Assembly (NCBI GenBank): GCA_944383825.1
Contig: CALWRA010000004.1
Coordinates: 1 to 64,000, forward strand
Reading direction: 5' to 3'
Origin: an uncultured Acetatifactor sp.
Lineage (GTDB): Bacteria > Bacillota > Clostridia > Lachnospirales > Lachnospiraceae
Length of the DNA stretch: 64,000 nt
Part shown: one piece after another, positions 16,781 to 24,343 of the stretch
Layout of the letters: every line of letters starts with the position of its first letter
Numbering within the stretch: position 1 is the first letter of the stretch
The notes under the pieces: generated by a model
The model's input: only the letters and a program-made list of their open reading frames with translations
What the model was told of the DNA's origin: nothing
Database searches by the model: none
Program-made: the position numbers and the translations under genes

Positions 16781-17704
16781 ATGAGTGCGGAGTATATGAA
16801 TCAGAGAGATAAAGAGAGCTTTAAAAAAGAGATCAGAGAACGGCTAAAATGGTATACTTTTGAAGCCGGAGAAGATGAAATAGATGTTAAGGAAATGGAG
16901 GCGCTTGCAGAGCTTTTAGAGGCTTTGGAGGGAAAAGATAAAGAAAAGAGTGCAGTGCCGGATGGGGAAAGGGCGTTAGAGTCCTTCCGCGATTATAAGA
17001 AGCGTTGGGAAACGGATCAGAAGAGATTGAACAGAGGTGTGAACGATGAAAAGGTCTTGAAAGGAAGAAACAGAAGGTTCGGAGCCTTTCTCCACAGCCG
17101 GAGGGCAGTAGTGGGGCTGACCGCGGCGGTTCTTGTGGCAGTGGTTGCCTTAGGAGGTGTTGTGGGCGTCAATGCAGAGAGAAATGGAGGATTTTTTCAC
17201 TGGATACAGCGTGATGACACAGGTATTACGGTGATTACGAATCCTGACAGTTTGGATATAGGGGTAAAACAAGACGGCACAGGGATATACTACAGTGTGG
17301 AAGATGTGCCAGAGGTGTATAGAGAGTATGTAATAGAGGAAGTAGAGTTGAAGTTGCTTGAAGGCTTTAACTTTGAAAGGATAGAAATTGCTCAGATGAG
17401 CAAATTTACGCGAATATATACCTCATATCAACATAAAGAAACAGGCAGTAATCTAAAGGTAGGAGCAGTATGCTTTGAAAATGTGGTTTCTTACAATAGA
17501 TATACTTTCTGGGACAGCGAGTATTTGTATAGTATTGAGAAGGGAGAGACTTTATTAGAAGTCTTTTCCCAGGAAGACGAAGGAGATACAGAATATCTTA
17601 TACAATTTTTTAGTGGACGGGCTTATTACTATGTTCAAGGGGAAATGGAGTTGACTTTTTTGGAATCTCTTGCAAAGGAATACTATAAACTTGTATCGAA
17701 ATAA
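16781..17704 (+). CDS. Single-pass membrane protein, probable anti-sigma factor
   Basis: About 307 residues: a charged, mostly helical cytosolic part (residues 1-108), one transmembrane helix (VVGLTAAVLVAVVALGGVVGV, near 110-132), and an extracellular part of about 175 residues with alternating hydrophobic pattern, several Tyr and a DUF4367-like feel (short strands such as YIQFFSGRAYYYVQGEM-like stretches near the C-terminus). Topology and position directly after an ECF sigma gene fit an anti-sigma factor that senses an extracellular signal; no zinc-binding ZAS motif is visible. The start is uncertain: ATG 16781 and ATG 16796 both have poorly spaced sites. Function is inferred from context only. 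Confidence 0.6.
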   Translation: MSAEYMNQRDKESFKKEIRERLKWYTFEAGEDEIDVKEMEALAELLEALEGKDKEKSAVPDGERALESFRDYKKRWETDQKRLNRGVNDEKVLKGRNRRFGAFLHSRRAVVGLTAAVLVAVVALGGVVGVNAERNGGFFHWIQRDDTGITVITNPDSLDIGVKQDGTGIYYSVEDVPEVYREYVIEEVELKLLEGFNFERIEIAQMSKFTRIYTSYQHKETGSNLKVGAVCFENVVSYNRYTFWDSEYLYSIEKGETLLEVFSQEDEGDTEYLIQFFSGRAYYYVQGEMELTFLESLAKEYYKLVSK

Positions 17705-17850
17705 AAATTATTTGCAGAACTTATGATGTTTTTTGTAATAAAAAGGTTTCCCAGTACATATATAAAATAGAGGGGTAAATATGAGGATAAATAAAGAGGA
17801 AAGGAGAAGTGCCCTTCAATTTACAAAAGAGAAAAAAAGGAGTAAATCGA

Positions 17851-18357
17851 ATGCATCAAAAAAAGAAGAGAAAAATTGGGAAGCTTGTTTGTGCTGTATT
17901 GGTTACGGCGTTTTTGGTATCACTTCCCTACACGGAGGTTTCTGCTGCTCCGTCATTAGAAGTGGTTTCTCAGGAGACTCAGGAACTGGAGTTTATTGCG
18001 TATGAGCTGCCAGTAGATGAAAACAGACCAAGTTTGTGGACTATATTAAGTAGTTTAGTCTATATTGATGGTAGCGATGAGGGTATGCTGATTGAAATTT
18101 CCATAGAGAGTAATGGAGTTTCGTCTAAGATTGGCGTAAAAGATGTGCGGGTACAGAAAAAGGTCTGGTATGGCTGGTCTACAGTGGCTACTGCAAGTGG
18201 ATGCGAACTGACTAATGTGGGCACCATAGGTTGCAGTGCATTGTATACAGGAGCAGTAAAGGGCGAAACATATCGCATACTTTATACCGCTTATGGAGAT
18301 GTGGACGGCTACATTGAAAGAGCCGGCGATAGCGGAGAGTTTGTGTATACATATTAA
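17851..18357 (+). CDS. Small secreted protein of unknown function
   Basis: About 168 residues with a clear signal peptide: basic MHQKKKRKIGK, hydrophobic LVCAVLVTAFLVSLPY, cleavage after VSA (about residue 32). The mature part is beta-rich and contains a YGWSTVATASGCELTN segment with two Cys (GC...GCSALYTG) that could form a disulfide, and ends ...GEFVYTY. The ATG at 17851 has GGAG 8 bases upstream. A shorter overlapping frame at 17781-18005 lacks family features and is rejected. It is third behind the sigma/anti-sigma pair and may be a target of that regulator, but that is inference. I do not recognise the family with certainty. Confidence 0.65.
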   Translation: MHQKKKRKIGKLVCAVLVTAFLVSLPYTEVSAAPSLEVVSQETQELEFIAYELPVDENRPSLWTILSSLVYIDGSDEGMLIEISIESNGVSSKIGVKDVRVQKKVWYGWSTVATASGCELTNVGTIGCSALYTGAVKGETYRILYTAYGDVDGYIERAGDSGEFVYTY

Positions 18358-18504
18358 TTTAGAGCACGGATATTATAAAAATTTTTAGGGGAATCTTTCG
18401 GATTTTTTCTACATAGTTTTACACAGCAGATCTTTTTTATAATTTACAAAAAAATAAAATACGGTTGTCTGGGTAGAAGGGTATGTTGTCACTTGTGAAT
18501 TGGG

Positions 18505-18605
18505 GAATTCGGATGGTAGCGGGCCGCAGAGGGCGGCACAAAGGCAGGGCGTAAGCCCGGGATGGCAACTGTAGTAAAGGGGGGCTTATCATCAGACATT
18601 ATAGG
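18505..18605 (+). other. GC-rich structured stretch, possible relic of an IS200/IS605 TnpB end
   Basis: Embedded in AT-rich DNA is a compact GC-rich block with hairpins gccgc-agag-ggcggc type (about 18523-18536) and GGGC-GTAA-GCCC (about 18547-18558, a GNRA tetraloop). One frame reads AEGGTKAGRKPGMATVVKGG then LSSDII. Both the peptide and the hairpins resemble, from memory, the C-terminal end of clostridial OrfB/TnpB genes, where the 3' coding end doubles as guide RNA scaffold. No transposase body is present. Low confidence. Confidence 0.25.
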
Positions 18606-18614
18606 TTCGGTAGT

Positions 18615-18821
18615 ATGCAGATTGAATCTGCGGGATATGATGCACAATGCGAGCTGCTAGAGGTCAGATTTTTGTGCGATGGACAGGTATGGCAATATAC
18701 CGGCGTGCCAGAAGAGGTTTGGTACAGCTTTAAAGGAGAAGCGGCGCCGGATATGTTTTTTCATAAGCATATCAAAGGATGTTTTGATGAAAAACGAATT
18801 TTGTTCAAAAAGAACAACTAA
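18615..18821 (+). CDS. KTSC-domain protein
   Basis: A 68-residue protein whose sequence follows the KTSC domain pattern: ESAGYDAQCELLEVRF, then QVWQYTGVPEEVWYSF and a C-terminal HKHIKGCF. KTSC domains are small beta-rich units found alone or fused to lysyl-tRNA synthetase-like, phage and RNA-related proteins; the function is unknown. The ATG at 18615 lacks a good ribosome binding site, whereas AAAGGGGGG at 18576-18584 lies upstream of an in-frame ATC-ATC, suggesting that the true start may be upstream or non-canonical. Followed by a terminator at 18914-18952. Confidence 0.6.
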   Translation: MQIESAGYDAQCELLEVRFLCDGQVWQYTGVPEEVWYSFKGEAAPDMFFHKHIKGCFDEKRILFKKNN

Positions 18822-18913
18822 AAGTATAAACTGTTTAAGGGGAATAACAGTAAAGTTTGTATTTCTCAGAGTGTCGAAAACCGGTCAACGTTTCGTAACT
18901 TAATATTGCATGG

Positions 18914-18952
18914 AAAAGGGGCGCTATCTTTTTGGATACCCCCTTTTCTATT
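18914..18952 (+). terminator. Terminator after the KTSC gene
   Basis: aaaagggg...ctatc pairs with gata.cccctttt, then TTCTATTTT. Imperfect but long stem with a T-rich tail. Confidence 0.6.
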
Positions 18953-19146
18953 TTCCGATTAGCCGCTTTTTATATTTTGGAGCAATGGTAAGCCCGCTGA
19001 GCTGTCTTGCAGACATATTGACAGGACATACGCAAAGAAGATAAAATGAAAAAGACTTCAGAGAGAAGGCACGGACTTTTGCATCATCGGGATGAACAGA
19101 ATAGGCGGCGGGCATCATAGATTTGTGCAGAGAAAGGATGAGAAAT

Positions 19147-19308
19147 ATGGCCGATATGATATTGACAGCAGCGATTGCGGCAGCAGTTTTTTTTATAATT
19201 CGGGGAAGACTCCGGAAACTTCGCAGCGGTTCCTGCGGCTGCGGCTGCGGAGGCTGCAGCGGCTGCGCAGGCGGTTCAAATAAGGAAGGAAAACAGAGAA
19301 AGGGCTGA
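19147..19308 (+). CDS. FeoB-associated Cys-rich membrane peptide
   Basis: A 53-residue peptide: one N-terminal membrane helix (MADMILTAAIAAAVFFII), a basic stretch (RGRLRKLRSG) and a Cys/Gly cluster SCGCGCGGCSGC, then a Lys-rich tail. This architecture is that of the FeoB-associated Cys-rich membrane protein family, which usually follows feoB in Clostridia and is thought to help iron transport or handling. Here neither feoA nor feoB is nearby, so it is an orphan copy. ATG 19147 follows GAAAGGATG; the longer ORF from 19123 has no site. A terminator at 19362-19393 follows. Confidence 0.75.
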   Translation: MADMILTAAIAAAVFFIIRGRLRKLRSGSCGCGCGGCSGCAGGSNKEGKQRKG

Positions 19309-19361
19309 ATAACCGTGTATGTATTGCGGTCTAGCCCCCTTTGGAATGAATGAGAAAATGG

Positions 19362-19393
19362 AAAAAGGGCATTTTTCATGTCCTTTTTTTATT
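19362..19393 (+). terminator. Terminator after the Cys-rich peptide gene
   Basis: aaaaagg-gcat / atg-tcctttttt hairpin with a small loop, followed by TTTTATTTTT. Confidence 0.6.
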
Positions 19394-19470
19394 TTTATCT
19401 TTCCCAAAAAAGTGGAATATGCTATACTGTTACGGAAGTATGATAAAAAGCAATTGGATTGAGAGAAAAT

Positions 19471-20451
19471 ATGCCGGAAGTTAATCTTGGAGAAGCGGCA
19501 GGAAGAAAGAAAAGGGTGCAGATCCTGAAAAAACTGATTATTTTGTCGCTTTTTATATCTATTTTAATCCCCTTTATATTATGCTTGGTGCTGTTTTCCA
19601 GGGTGAACGGACTGAACAGAGCCTTAAGTGATCTTGAAACAAGGCTTGAAGCCCTTTCACGGACAGCTGAGGAGCAGCAGAATCTGCTGAAGGAGCTGCT
19701 TCGGGAAAAAGAAGAGAAACCGACAGAAAATGTTTCTGAAAACACATCGGCAAATGAGACGCCGGATGACGTTTTAACTGTGGGGGCAGCTGTGGCTTCG
19801 CCCGAAGACGAGGGGAAGCATAAGGTCTATTTGACCTTCGATGATGGTCCAAGTATTTATACAGAGGATATTTTGGAGATTCTGGACAGGTATCAGGTAA
19901 AAGCCACCTTTTTTGTAGTGGGCAGGGAAGATGAGGCCTCGAAGGAAGCGCTCAGTATGATTGTGGATGGAGGGCATACGCTGGGTATGCACTCTTACAG
20001 CCATGAATATTCAGAGATTTATGATTCAGAGGAGGCCTTTGCCGAGGATTTTGTAAAAATACGGGAGTATCTTTATGAGGTCACGGGAGTTCAAAGTACC
20101 ATATATCGGTTTCCGGGAGGGAGCTCCAATACCGTAAGCAGCGTACCTATGCAGGAGTTTGCTGAGTATCTGGACAGCCAGGGCGTACGTTTCTTTGACT
20201 GGAATGTATCGTCCGGTGATGGGGGAAGCCTGGAGATGAGCCCTGAAACATTGGCGGAGAACTGTCTTAAGGGAGTGGGAGAAAGGGAGGAATCAGTGAT
20301 TCTTCTGCATGATTCCGCCCTGAAAGGAACTACATTAGAGGCTCTTCCCCTGATTATTGAGAATATTTTGGCCATGGAGGATACGGTGATTCTGCCTATT
20401 ACAGACGATACAAAGCCGGTTCACCATTTGAAGACACAAACTGATGAATGA
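19471..20451 (+). CDS. Membrane-anchored polysaccharide deacetylase (CE4, NodB domain)
   Basis: Probable peptidoglycan N-acetylglucosamine or xylan/chitin-type deacetylase acting outside the membrane. N-terminal helix (IILSLFISILIPFILCLVLF, about 20-42), a coiled coil (about 45-85), a Thr/Glu linker, then a NodB domain with motif 1 TFDDGPS, motif 2 HSYSHEY (metal-binding H-x3-H), motif 3 RFPGGSS and motif 5 ILLHDS. These catalytic motifs look complete, so the enzyme should be active. About 326 residues. ATG 19471 is preferred to a TTG at 19459. A TGcTATACT extended -10 lies at 19420-19428. Bactofilin follows 17 bases later, which suggests a joint envelope role. Confidence 0.88.
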   Translation: MPEVNLGEAAGRKKRVQILKKLIILSLFISILIPFILCLVLFSRVNGLNRALSDLETRLEALSRTAEEQQNLLKELLREKEEKPTENVSENTSANETPDDVLTVGAAVASPEDEGKHKVYLTFDDGPSIYTEDILEILDRYQVKATFFVVGREDEASKEALSMIVDGGHTLGMHSYSHEYSEIYDSEEAFAEDFVKIREYLYEVTGVQSTIYRFPGGSSNTVSSVPMQEFAEYLDSQGVRFFDWNVSSGDGGSLEMSPETLAENCLKGVGEREESVILLHDSALKGTTLEALPLIIENILAMEDTVILPITDDTKPVHHLKTQTDE

Positions 20452-20468
20452 ATGGAGGTATAAAGCAT

Positions 20469-21317
20469 ATGGGCTTTTTCTCGGAACTGAAGGAAGACTT
20501 ATCGCAGGCGGTCAACGAGCTTATGCCCGAAGAAAAGAAAAATGCCAAAAAGCAGGAAAAAGGCATTCCGCAGACTGGGGAGGAAAGTTATGTTTCTGTG
20601 TCCGCCGGACCGGAGAACGAAACTGAAATGGCATCTAAGGAAGCCGAAATGGTTTCATTGGAAGAAATGCTGCAGAATATCGATTCTATTCAGGTGCCGG
20701 AGGATACAGAGGAGCCAAAATCCTCAGGCGGCATAATGAGAGAAGAGGGAAAAGGAGAAAATTACAAAATGGATAATGCTGCGAACAAACAGATTGTAGA
20801 AGGAATATCGATTATTGCCGCAGGAATGACGGTTACTGGAAATATTTCTCTGGAGGGGCCTTTAGAGGTGGCTGGAACCGTGAATGGAGACATCGACATT
20901 CGGGGCAAATTAAATGTAGTCGGCTGCATTGCGGGTAATTCCAGTGCGGAGGAAGTTTACGCGGAGGGCGCTACCATCAGAGGAGAAATTGTCAGCTCGG
21001 GAGCTGTCAAAATCGGAGCAAGCTCTGTTGTGATCGGAAATATTACGGCAACCAGTGCGGCCATCGCAGGAGCGGTAAGGGGACATATTGATGTAAAGGG
21101 CCCTGTTGTATTAGACGCTTCTGCCATTGTTTTAGGCAATATCAAGTCAAAATCTCTCCAAATCAATAATGGCGCTTTGGTGGAAGGCATGTGCTCACAG
21201 TGTTATTCAGACGTCAGTCCTTATTCTTTCTTTGAGGAGTATAAAGAAGAAGATCGCAAAGAAACGCAGAAAGAAACGGGAGATCAGGAAGATGCGCAGA
21301 ATTCTATTGAAGCTTAG
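20469..21317 (+). CDS. Bactofilin family protein
   Basis: Cytoskeletal polymer-forming protein. After an acidic, variable N-terminus (to about residue 108) comes the right-handed beta-helix core with its repeated short strands: ISIIAAGMTVTGNISLEGPL, VAGTVNGDIDIRGKLNVVG, GATIRGEIVSSGAVKIG, SSVVIGNITATSAAIAGAV, GHIDVKGPVVLDASAIVLG. Bactofilins organise cell-wall enzymes, and the gene directly downstream of a polysaccharide deacetylase fits that. ATG 20469 has GGAGG upstream. Its last 26 bases overlap the start of pyrH, so it may be co-translated with the essential pyrH-frr-uppS-cdsA run, an unusual attachment. Confidence 0.88.
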   Translation: MGFFSELKEDLSQAVNELMPEEKKNAKKQEKGIPQTGEESYVSVSAGPENETEMASKEAEMVSLEEMLQNIDSIQVPEDTEEPKSSGGIMREEGKGENYKMDNAANKQIVEGISIIAAGMTVTGNISLEGPLEVAGTVNGDIDIRGKLNVVGCIAGNSSAEEVYAEGATIRGEIVSSGAVKIGASSVVIGNITATSAAIAGAVRGHIDVKGPVVLDASAIVLGNIKSKSLQINNGALVEGMCSQCYSDVSPYSFFEEYKEEDRKETQKETGDQEDAQNSIEA

Positions 21318-21987
21318 CGGAGAGGCTCTGGCGGGAGATAAGAAGACCGGATTTGATGAAGAGACGGTCAAAGAGGTTGCGTCTCAGGTGAAGGAGCTAA
21401 CGGATGCAGGGCTGCAGGTAGGAATTGTGATCGGCGGAGGCAATTTCTGGCGAGGGCGTTCCAGTGAAAATATTGACCGCACCAAGGCAGATCAGATCGG
21501 GATGCTTGCCACGGTTATGAACTGCATTTATGTATCTGAAATATTCCGCAGCGCCGGAATGATGACAAATATTCTGACCCCTTTTGAATGCGGTTCCTTT
21601 ACAAAGATTTTTTCCAAAGACAGGGCAAATAAATATTTTGAAAAAGGTATGGTGGTTTTCTTTGCAGGGGGAACAGGACACCCATATTTTTCTACGGACA
21701 CAGGGGTGGTGCTCAGAGCCGTGGAAGTGGAGGCGGATGTAATTCTTCTGGCGAAATCCATCGATGGCGTATATGATGACGATCCCAATCAGAATCCTGG
21801 GGCAAGAAAGTATGATGAAATCACCATAGACGAGGTGATTTCCAGAAATCTTCAGGTAGTGGACATGACGGCGTCCATTCTGGCAAGAGACAACAAAATG
21901 CCCATGTGGGTATTTGGACTGAATGAGAAGAACAGTATTGTAAACGCTGTAAAAGGGCGCTTTACGGGAACCAAGGTCACTGTCTGA
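21292..21987 (+). CDS. pyrH: UMP kinase
   Basis: Phosphorylates UMP to UDP. Begins [15 protein letters not shown], with [24 protein letters not shown]-like and the nucleotide loop [24 protein letters not shown] is the usual C-terminal Asp-rich segment. 231 residues, normal. The true start is the ATG at 21292, inside the bactofilin 3' end, with AGGAAG upstream; the ORF extension to 21169 reads through the bactofilin frame and is not real. Conserved order pyrH-frr-uppS-cdsA follows. Confidence 0.97.
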   Translation: MRRILLKLSGEALAGDKKTGFDEETVKEVASQVKELTDAGLQVGIVIGGGNFWRGRSSENIDRTKADQIGMLATVMNCIYVSEIFRSAGMMTNILTPFECGSFTKIFSKDRANKYFEKGMVVFFAGGTGHPYFSTDTGVVLRAVEVEADVILLAKSIDGVYDDDPNQNPGARKYDEITIDEVISRNLQVVDMTASILARDNKMPMWVFGLNEKNSIVNAVKGRFTGTKVTV

Positions 21988-22033
21988 GGTGATAACAGAA
22001 AATAAGATCGCAAAATGGAGGAACGGAGGAAAT

Positions 22034-22585
22034 ATGGATACAAGATTACAGCAGTATGACGACAAGATGAAAAAAGCTTATGATTATCTGGAGGCTGATT
22101 ACGCCACTATAAGAGCGGGACGTGCCAATCCTCATGTGCTGGATAAGCTGAGGGTAAATTATTACGGAACTCCCACCCCTATTCAGCAGGTAGGGAATAT
22201 TACCGTTCCGGAGGCACGCATTATTCAGATTGCTCCATGGGAAAAGTCTCTGATCAAGGAAATCGAAAAGGCGATTCTCACTTCTGATCTTGGCATCAAT
22301 CCCACCAGTGACGGCAGTGTCATCCGTTTGGTTTTTCCGGAGCTGACGGAGGAAAGAAGAAAAGACCTGGTAAAGGAAGTAAAGAAAAAAGCGGAAGAAA
22401 GCAAGGTTGCTGTCCGCAATATCAGAAGGGATGGAAATGATTCCTTTAAAAAGCTGGCAAAAACGGAGATTTCGGAGGATGAGATCAAACAGCTGGAGGA
22501 TCAGCTTCAGAAGCTTACGGACAAGTATATCAAAGAGATGGACGCTTTGATGGAGAGCAAGTCCAAGGAAATTATGACGGTTTAA
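22034..22585 (+). CDS. frr: Ribosome recycling factor
   Basis: With EF-G splits post-termination ribosomes. Shows the family core [44 protein letters not shown] and the conserved [11 protein letters not shown] of the three-helix bundle. 183 residues. ATG 22034 follows GGAGGA, spacing about 5; the ORF opens at 21989 without a site. Confidence 0.97.
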   Translation: MDTRLQQYDDKMKKAYDYLEADYATIRAGRANPHVLDKLRVNYYGTPTPIQQVGNITVPEARIIQIAPWEKSLIKEIEKAILTSDLGINPTSDGSVIRLVFPELTEERRKDLVKEVKKKAEESKVAVRNIRRDGNDSFKKLAKTEISEDEIKQLEDQLQKLTDKYIKEMDALMESKSKEIMTV

Positions 22586-22692
22586 ATCCGGATCATTGCG
22601 GGGGCGGAGAATGCGAGAGCTGATCCGCTCCTTTGTGCATAGCTTCGGGGTGGCGCACGGCCATGCAAAATCAAGGAAGGGCATAGGTGAGA

Positions 22693-23412
22693 ATGAGCGG
22701 AGAATTGAAAATGCCGAGACATGTGGCAATTATTCTTGATGGAAACGGAAGGTGGGCTAAGGCGAAGGGAATGCCCCGCAATTACGGTCATGTGCAGGGG
22801 GCTAAGACAGTGGAGACCATCTGCGAAGAGGCGTATAAGATGGGGATCCGTTATCTGACGGTTTACGCCTTTTCCACAGAAAACTGGAACCGGCCCGGGG
22901 ACGAAGTGGACGCGCTGATGAAGCTGCTTCGCAGCTACATGAAGACCTGTTTGAAAACAGCGGAAAAGAACCGTATGTGCGTGCGTGTGCTGGGGGAAAA
23001 GAACAGGCTGGATGAAGATATCCGAAGCCGCATCCAGCAGCTGGAGGAGGCTACAAAAAATAATGATGGGTTACACTTTCAAATTGCCATAAATTACGGC
23101 GGCAGGGATGAAATCGTAAGGGCCGTAAAAAAAGCGATGCACAGAGTGCAGGCGGGAGACCTTGCTGCAGAAGAGCTTGATGAGAATATCTTCAGCAATC
23201 TTCTGGATACGTCCGGGATTCCGGATCCGGATTTACTGATCCGCACCTGTAATGAACAGCGCATTTCCAATTTCCTGCTTTGGCAGGTAGCCTACACGGA
23301 ATTCTATTTTACCCCGGTTGCATGGCCTGATTTCACCAAAGAAGAATTGATAAAGGCTGTGGAGGCATATAATCATAGAGACAGAAGATATGGTGGCATA
23401 AAGGAGGAATAA
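22693..23412 (+). CDS. uppS: Undecaprenyl (isoprenyl) diphosphate synthase
   Basis: Cis-prenyltransferase making the C55 lipid carrier for peptidoglycan. Signature HVAIILDGNGRWAKAKG near the N-terminus (catalytic Asp in DGNGRWA), TVYAFSTENWNRP, and the C-terminal DLLIRTCNEQRISNFLLWQ with AYTEFYF. The usual TSGEQR is TCNEQR here, a tolerated variant. Start 22693 (AGGTGAG upstream) or 22711 (CGGAG upstream) are both possible. Confidence 0.95.
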   Translation: MSGELKMPRHVAIILDGNGRWAKAKGMPRNYGHVQGAKTVETICEEAYKMGIRYLTVYAFSTENWNRPGDEVDALMKLLRSYMKTCLKTAEKNRMCVRVLGEKNRLDEDIRSRIQQLEEATKNNDGLHFQIAINYGGRDEIVRAVKKAMHRVQAGDLAAEELDENIFSNLLDTSGIPDPDLLIRTCNEQRISNFLLWQVAYTEFYFTPVAWPDFTKEELIKAVEAYNHRDRRYGGIKEE

Positions 23413-23416
23413 CCCT

Positions 23417-24241
23417 ATGTTTTGGACCAGACTTGCCAGCGGAATTGTGCTGGTTATCGTAGCTCTGTTTGCCATGAGCTTTGGAGGGGCGCCTCTTTTG
23501 CTGATTTTGCTTGCCGTTTCCATGATTGCGTACAGAGAGCTTACAAAGGCTCTGGGGTGCGCTGGGCAGGAAAAGGGCCTGAACGGACTGGAAATTTTAG
23601 GCATGGCAGGAATAATATGTTACTATGTGGTAGTGTATTTTTCAAAGCAGCTCCCCATGCTGCTTATGTGCATTGTAGGCGTATTTTTGGGACTGCTGCT
23701 GGTGTATGTGGTGACTTTTCCCAAATTTCAGGCAGCGCAGGTGTCCGCCGCTCTTTTCGCCTTTTTGTATGCCCCGGTGATGCTGGCCTTTATCTATTTG
23801 ACCAGAGCCAGCGAAGAGGGAATTTATATGGTCTGGATGATTCTGATTAGCTCATGGGGATGTGATACCTGCGCCTATGCTGTGGGAAAGCTGATAGGGA
23901 AAAAGAAAATCTTCCCGGTTCTAAGCCCGCATAAATCCCTGGAGGGATGCATCGGAGGGGTGGCTGGAGCCGCCCTGATCGGAGGGCTGTACGGCTATTT
24001 TTTTGTGGAGAGAGCGTTTCCGGATGACGTGGTGGCCTGGATTATTGCTTTTATCTGCGCTGCCGGCGCGGTTATGAGCATGGTGGGAGATTTGGCGGCT
24101 TCAGCCATAAAGAGAAACCATAATATTAAGGATTATGGGCATATTATTCCCGGGCATGGGGGAATTATGGACCGTTTTGACAGCGTGATAGTGACAGCGC
24201 CGATGATTTATTTTCTCACCGTGCTGATGATCGGCATTTAA
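23417..24241 (+). CDS. cdsA: Phosphatidate cytidylyltransferase (CDP-DAG synthase)
   Basis: Membrane enzyme that makes CDP-diacylglycerol, the precursor used by PgsA. Multiple hydrophobic helices (about seven) and the C-terminal signature SAIKRNHNIKDYGHIIPGHG then GIMDRFDS, the CDS-family motif S-x-K-R-x4-K-D-x5-P-GHGG-x-DR. 274 residues. It starts 4 bases after the uppS stop with AAGGAGG overlapping the uppS end. Confidence 0.96.
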   Translation: MFWTRLASGIVLVIVALFAMSFGGAPLLLILLAVSMIAYRELTKALGCAGQEKGLNGLEILGMAGIICYYVVVYFSKQLPMLLMCIVGVFLGLLLVYVVTFPKFQAAQVSAALFAFLYAPVMLAFIYLTRASEEGIYMVWMILISSWGCDTCAYAVGKLIGKKKIFPVLSPHKSLEGCIGGVAGAALIGGLYGYFFVERAFPDDVVAWIIAFICAAGAVMSMVGDLAASAIKRNHNIKDYGHIIPGHGGIMDRFDSVIVTAPMIYFLTVLMIGI

Positions 24242-24292
24242 CCAAAGAAGCGTAAAAGGATGACAGTTTGAAAATTCCTTTGAAATAATAAG

Positions 24293-24325
24293 CAATGGAA
24301 AGCACGTTGGATGTGTCTTCCATTG
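24293..24325 (+). repeat. Hairpin between cdsA and dxr
   Basis: CAATGGAA (24293-24300) / TTCCATTG (24318-24325), 17-base loop, no T run. It ends about 18 bases before the dxr start and could affect dxr translation or partial termination. Confidence 0.5.
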
Positions 24326-24343
24326 GCATAAATAGGTATAAAC

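Noticed and set aside
17781-18005. 74-codon plus-strand frame
   Set aside because: Overlaps the signal peptide of the secreted protein in another frame; the latter has the SD and signal sequence.
18948-19379. 143-codon minus-strand frame, Pro/Gln-rich in part
   Set aside because: Antisense to the Cys-rich peptide gene; the repeats simply mirror the CGCGGC codons of that gene.
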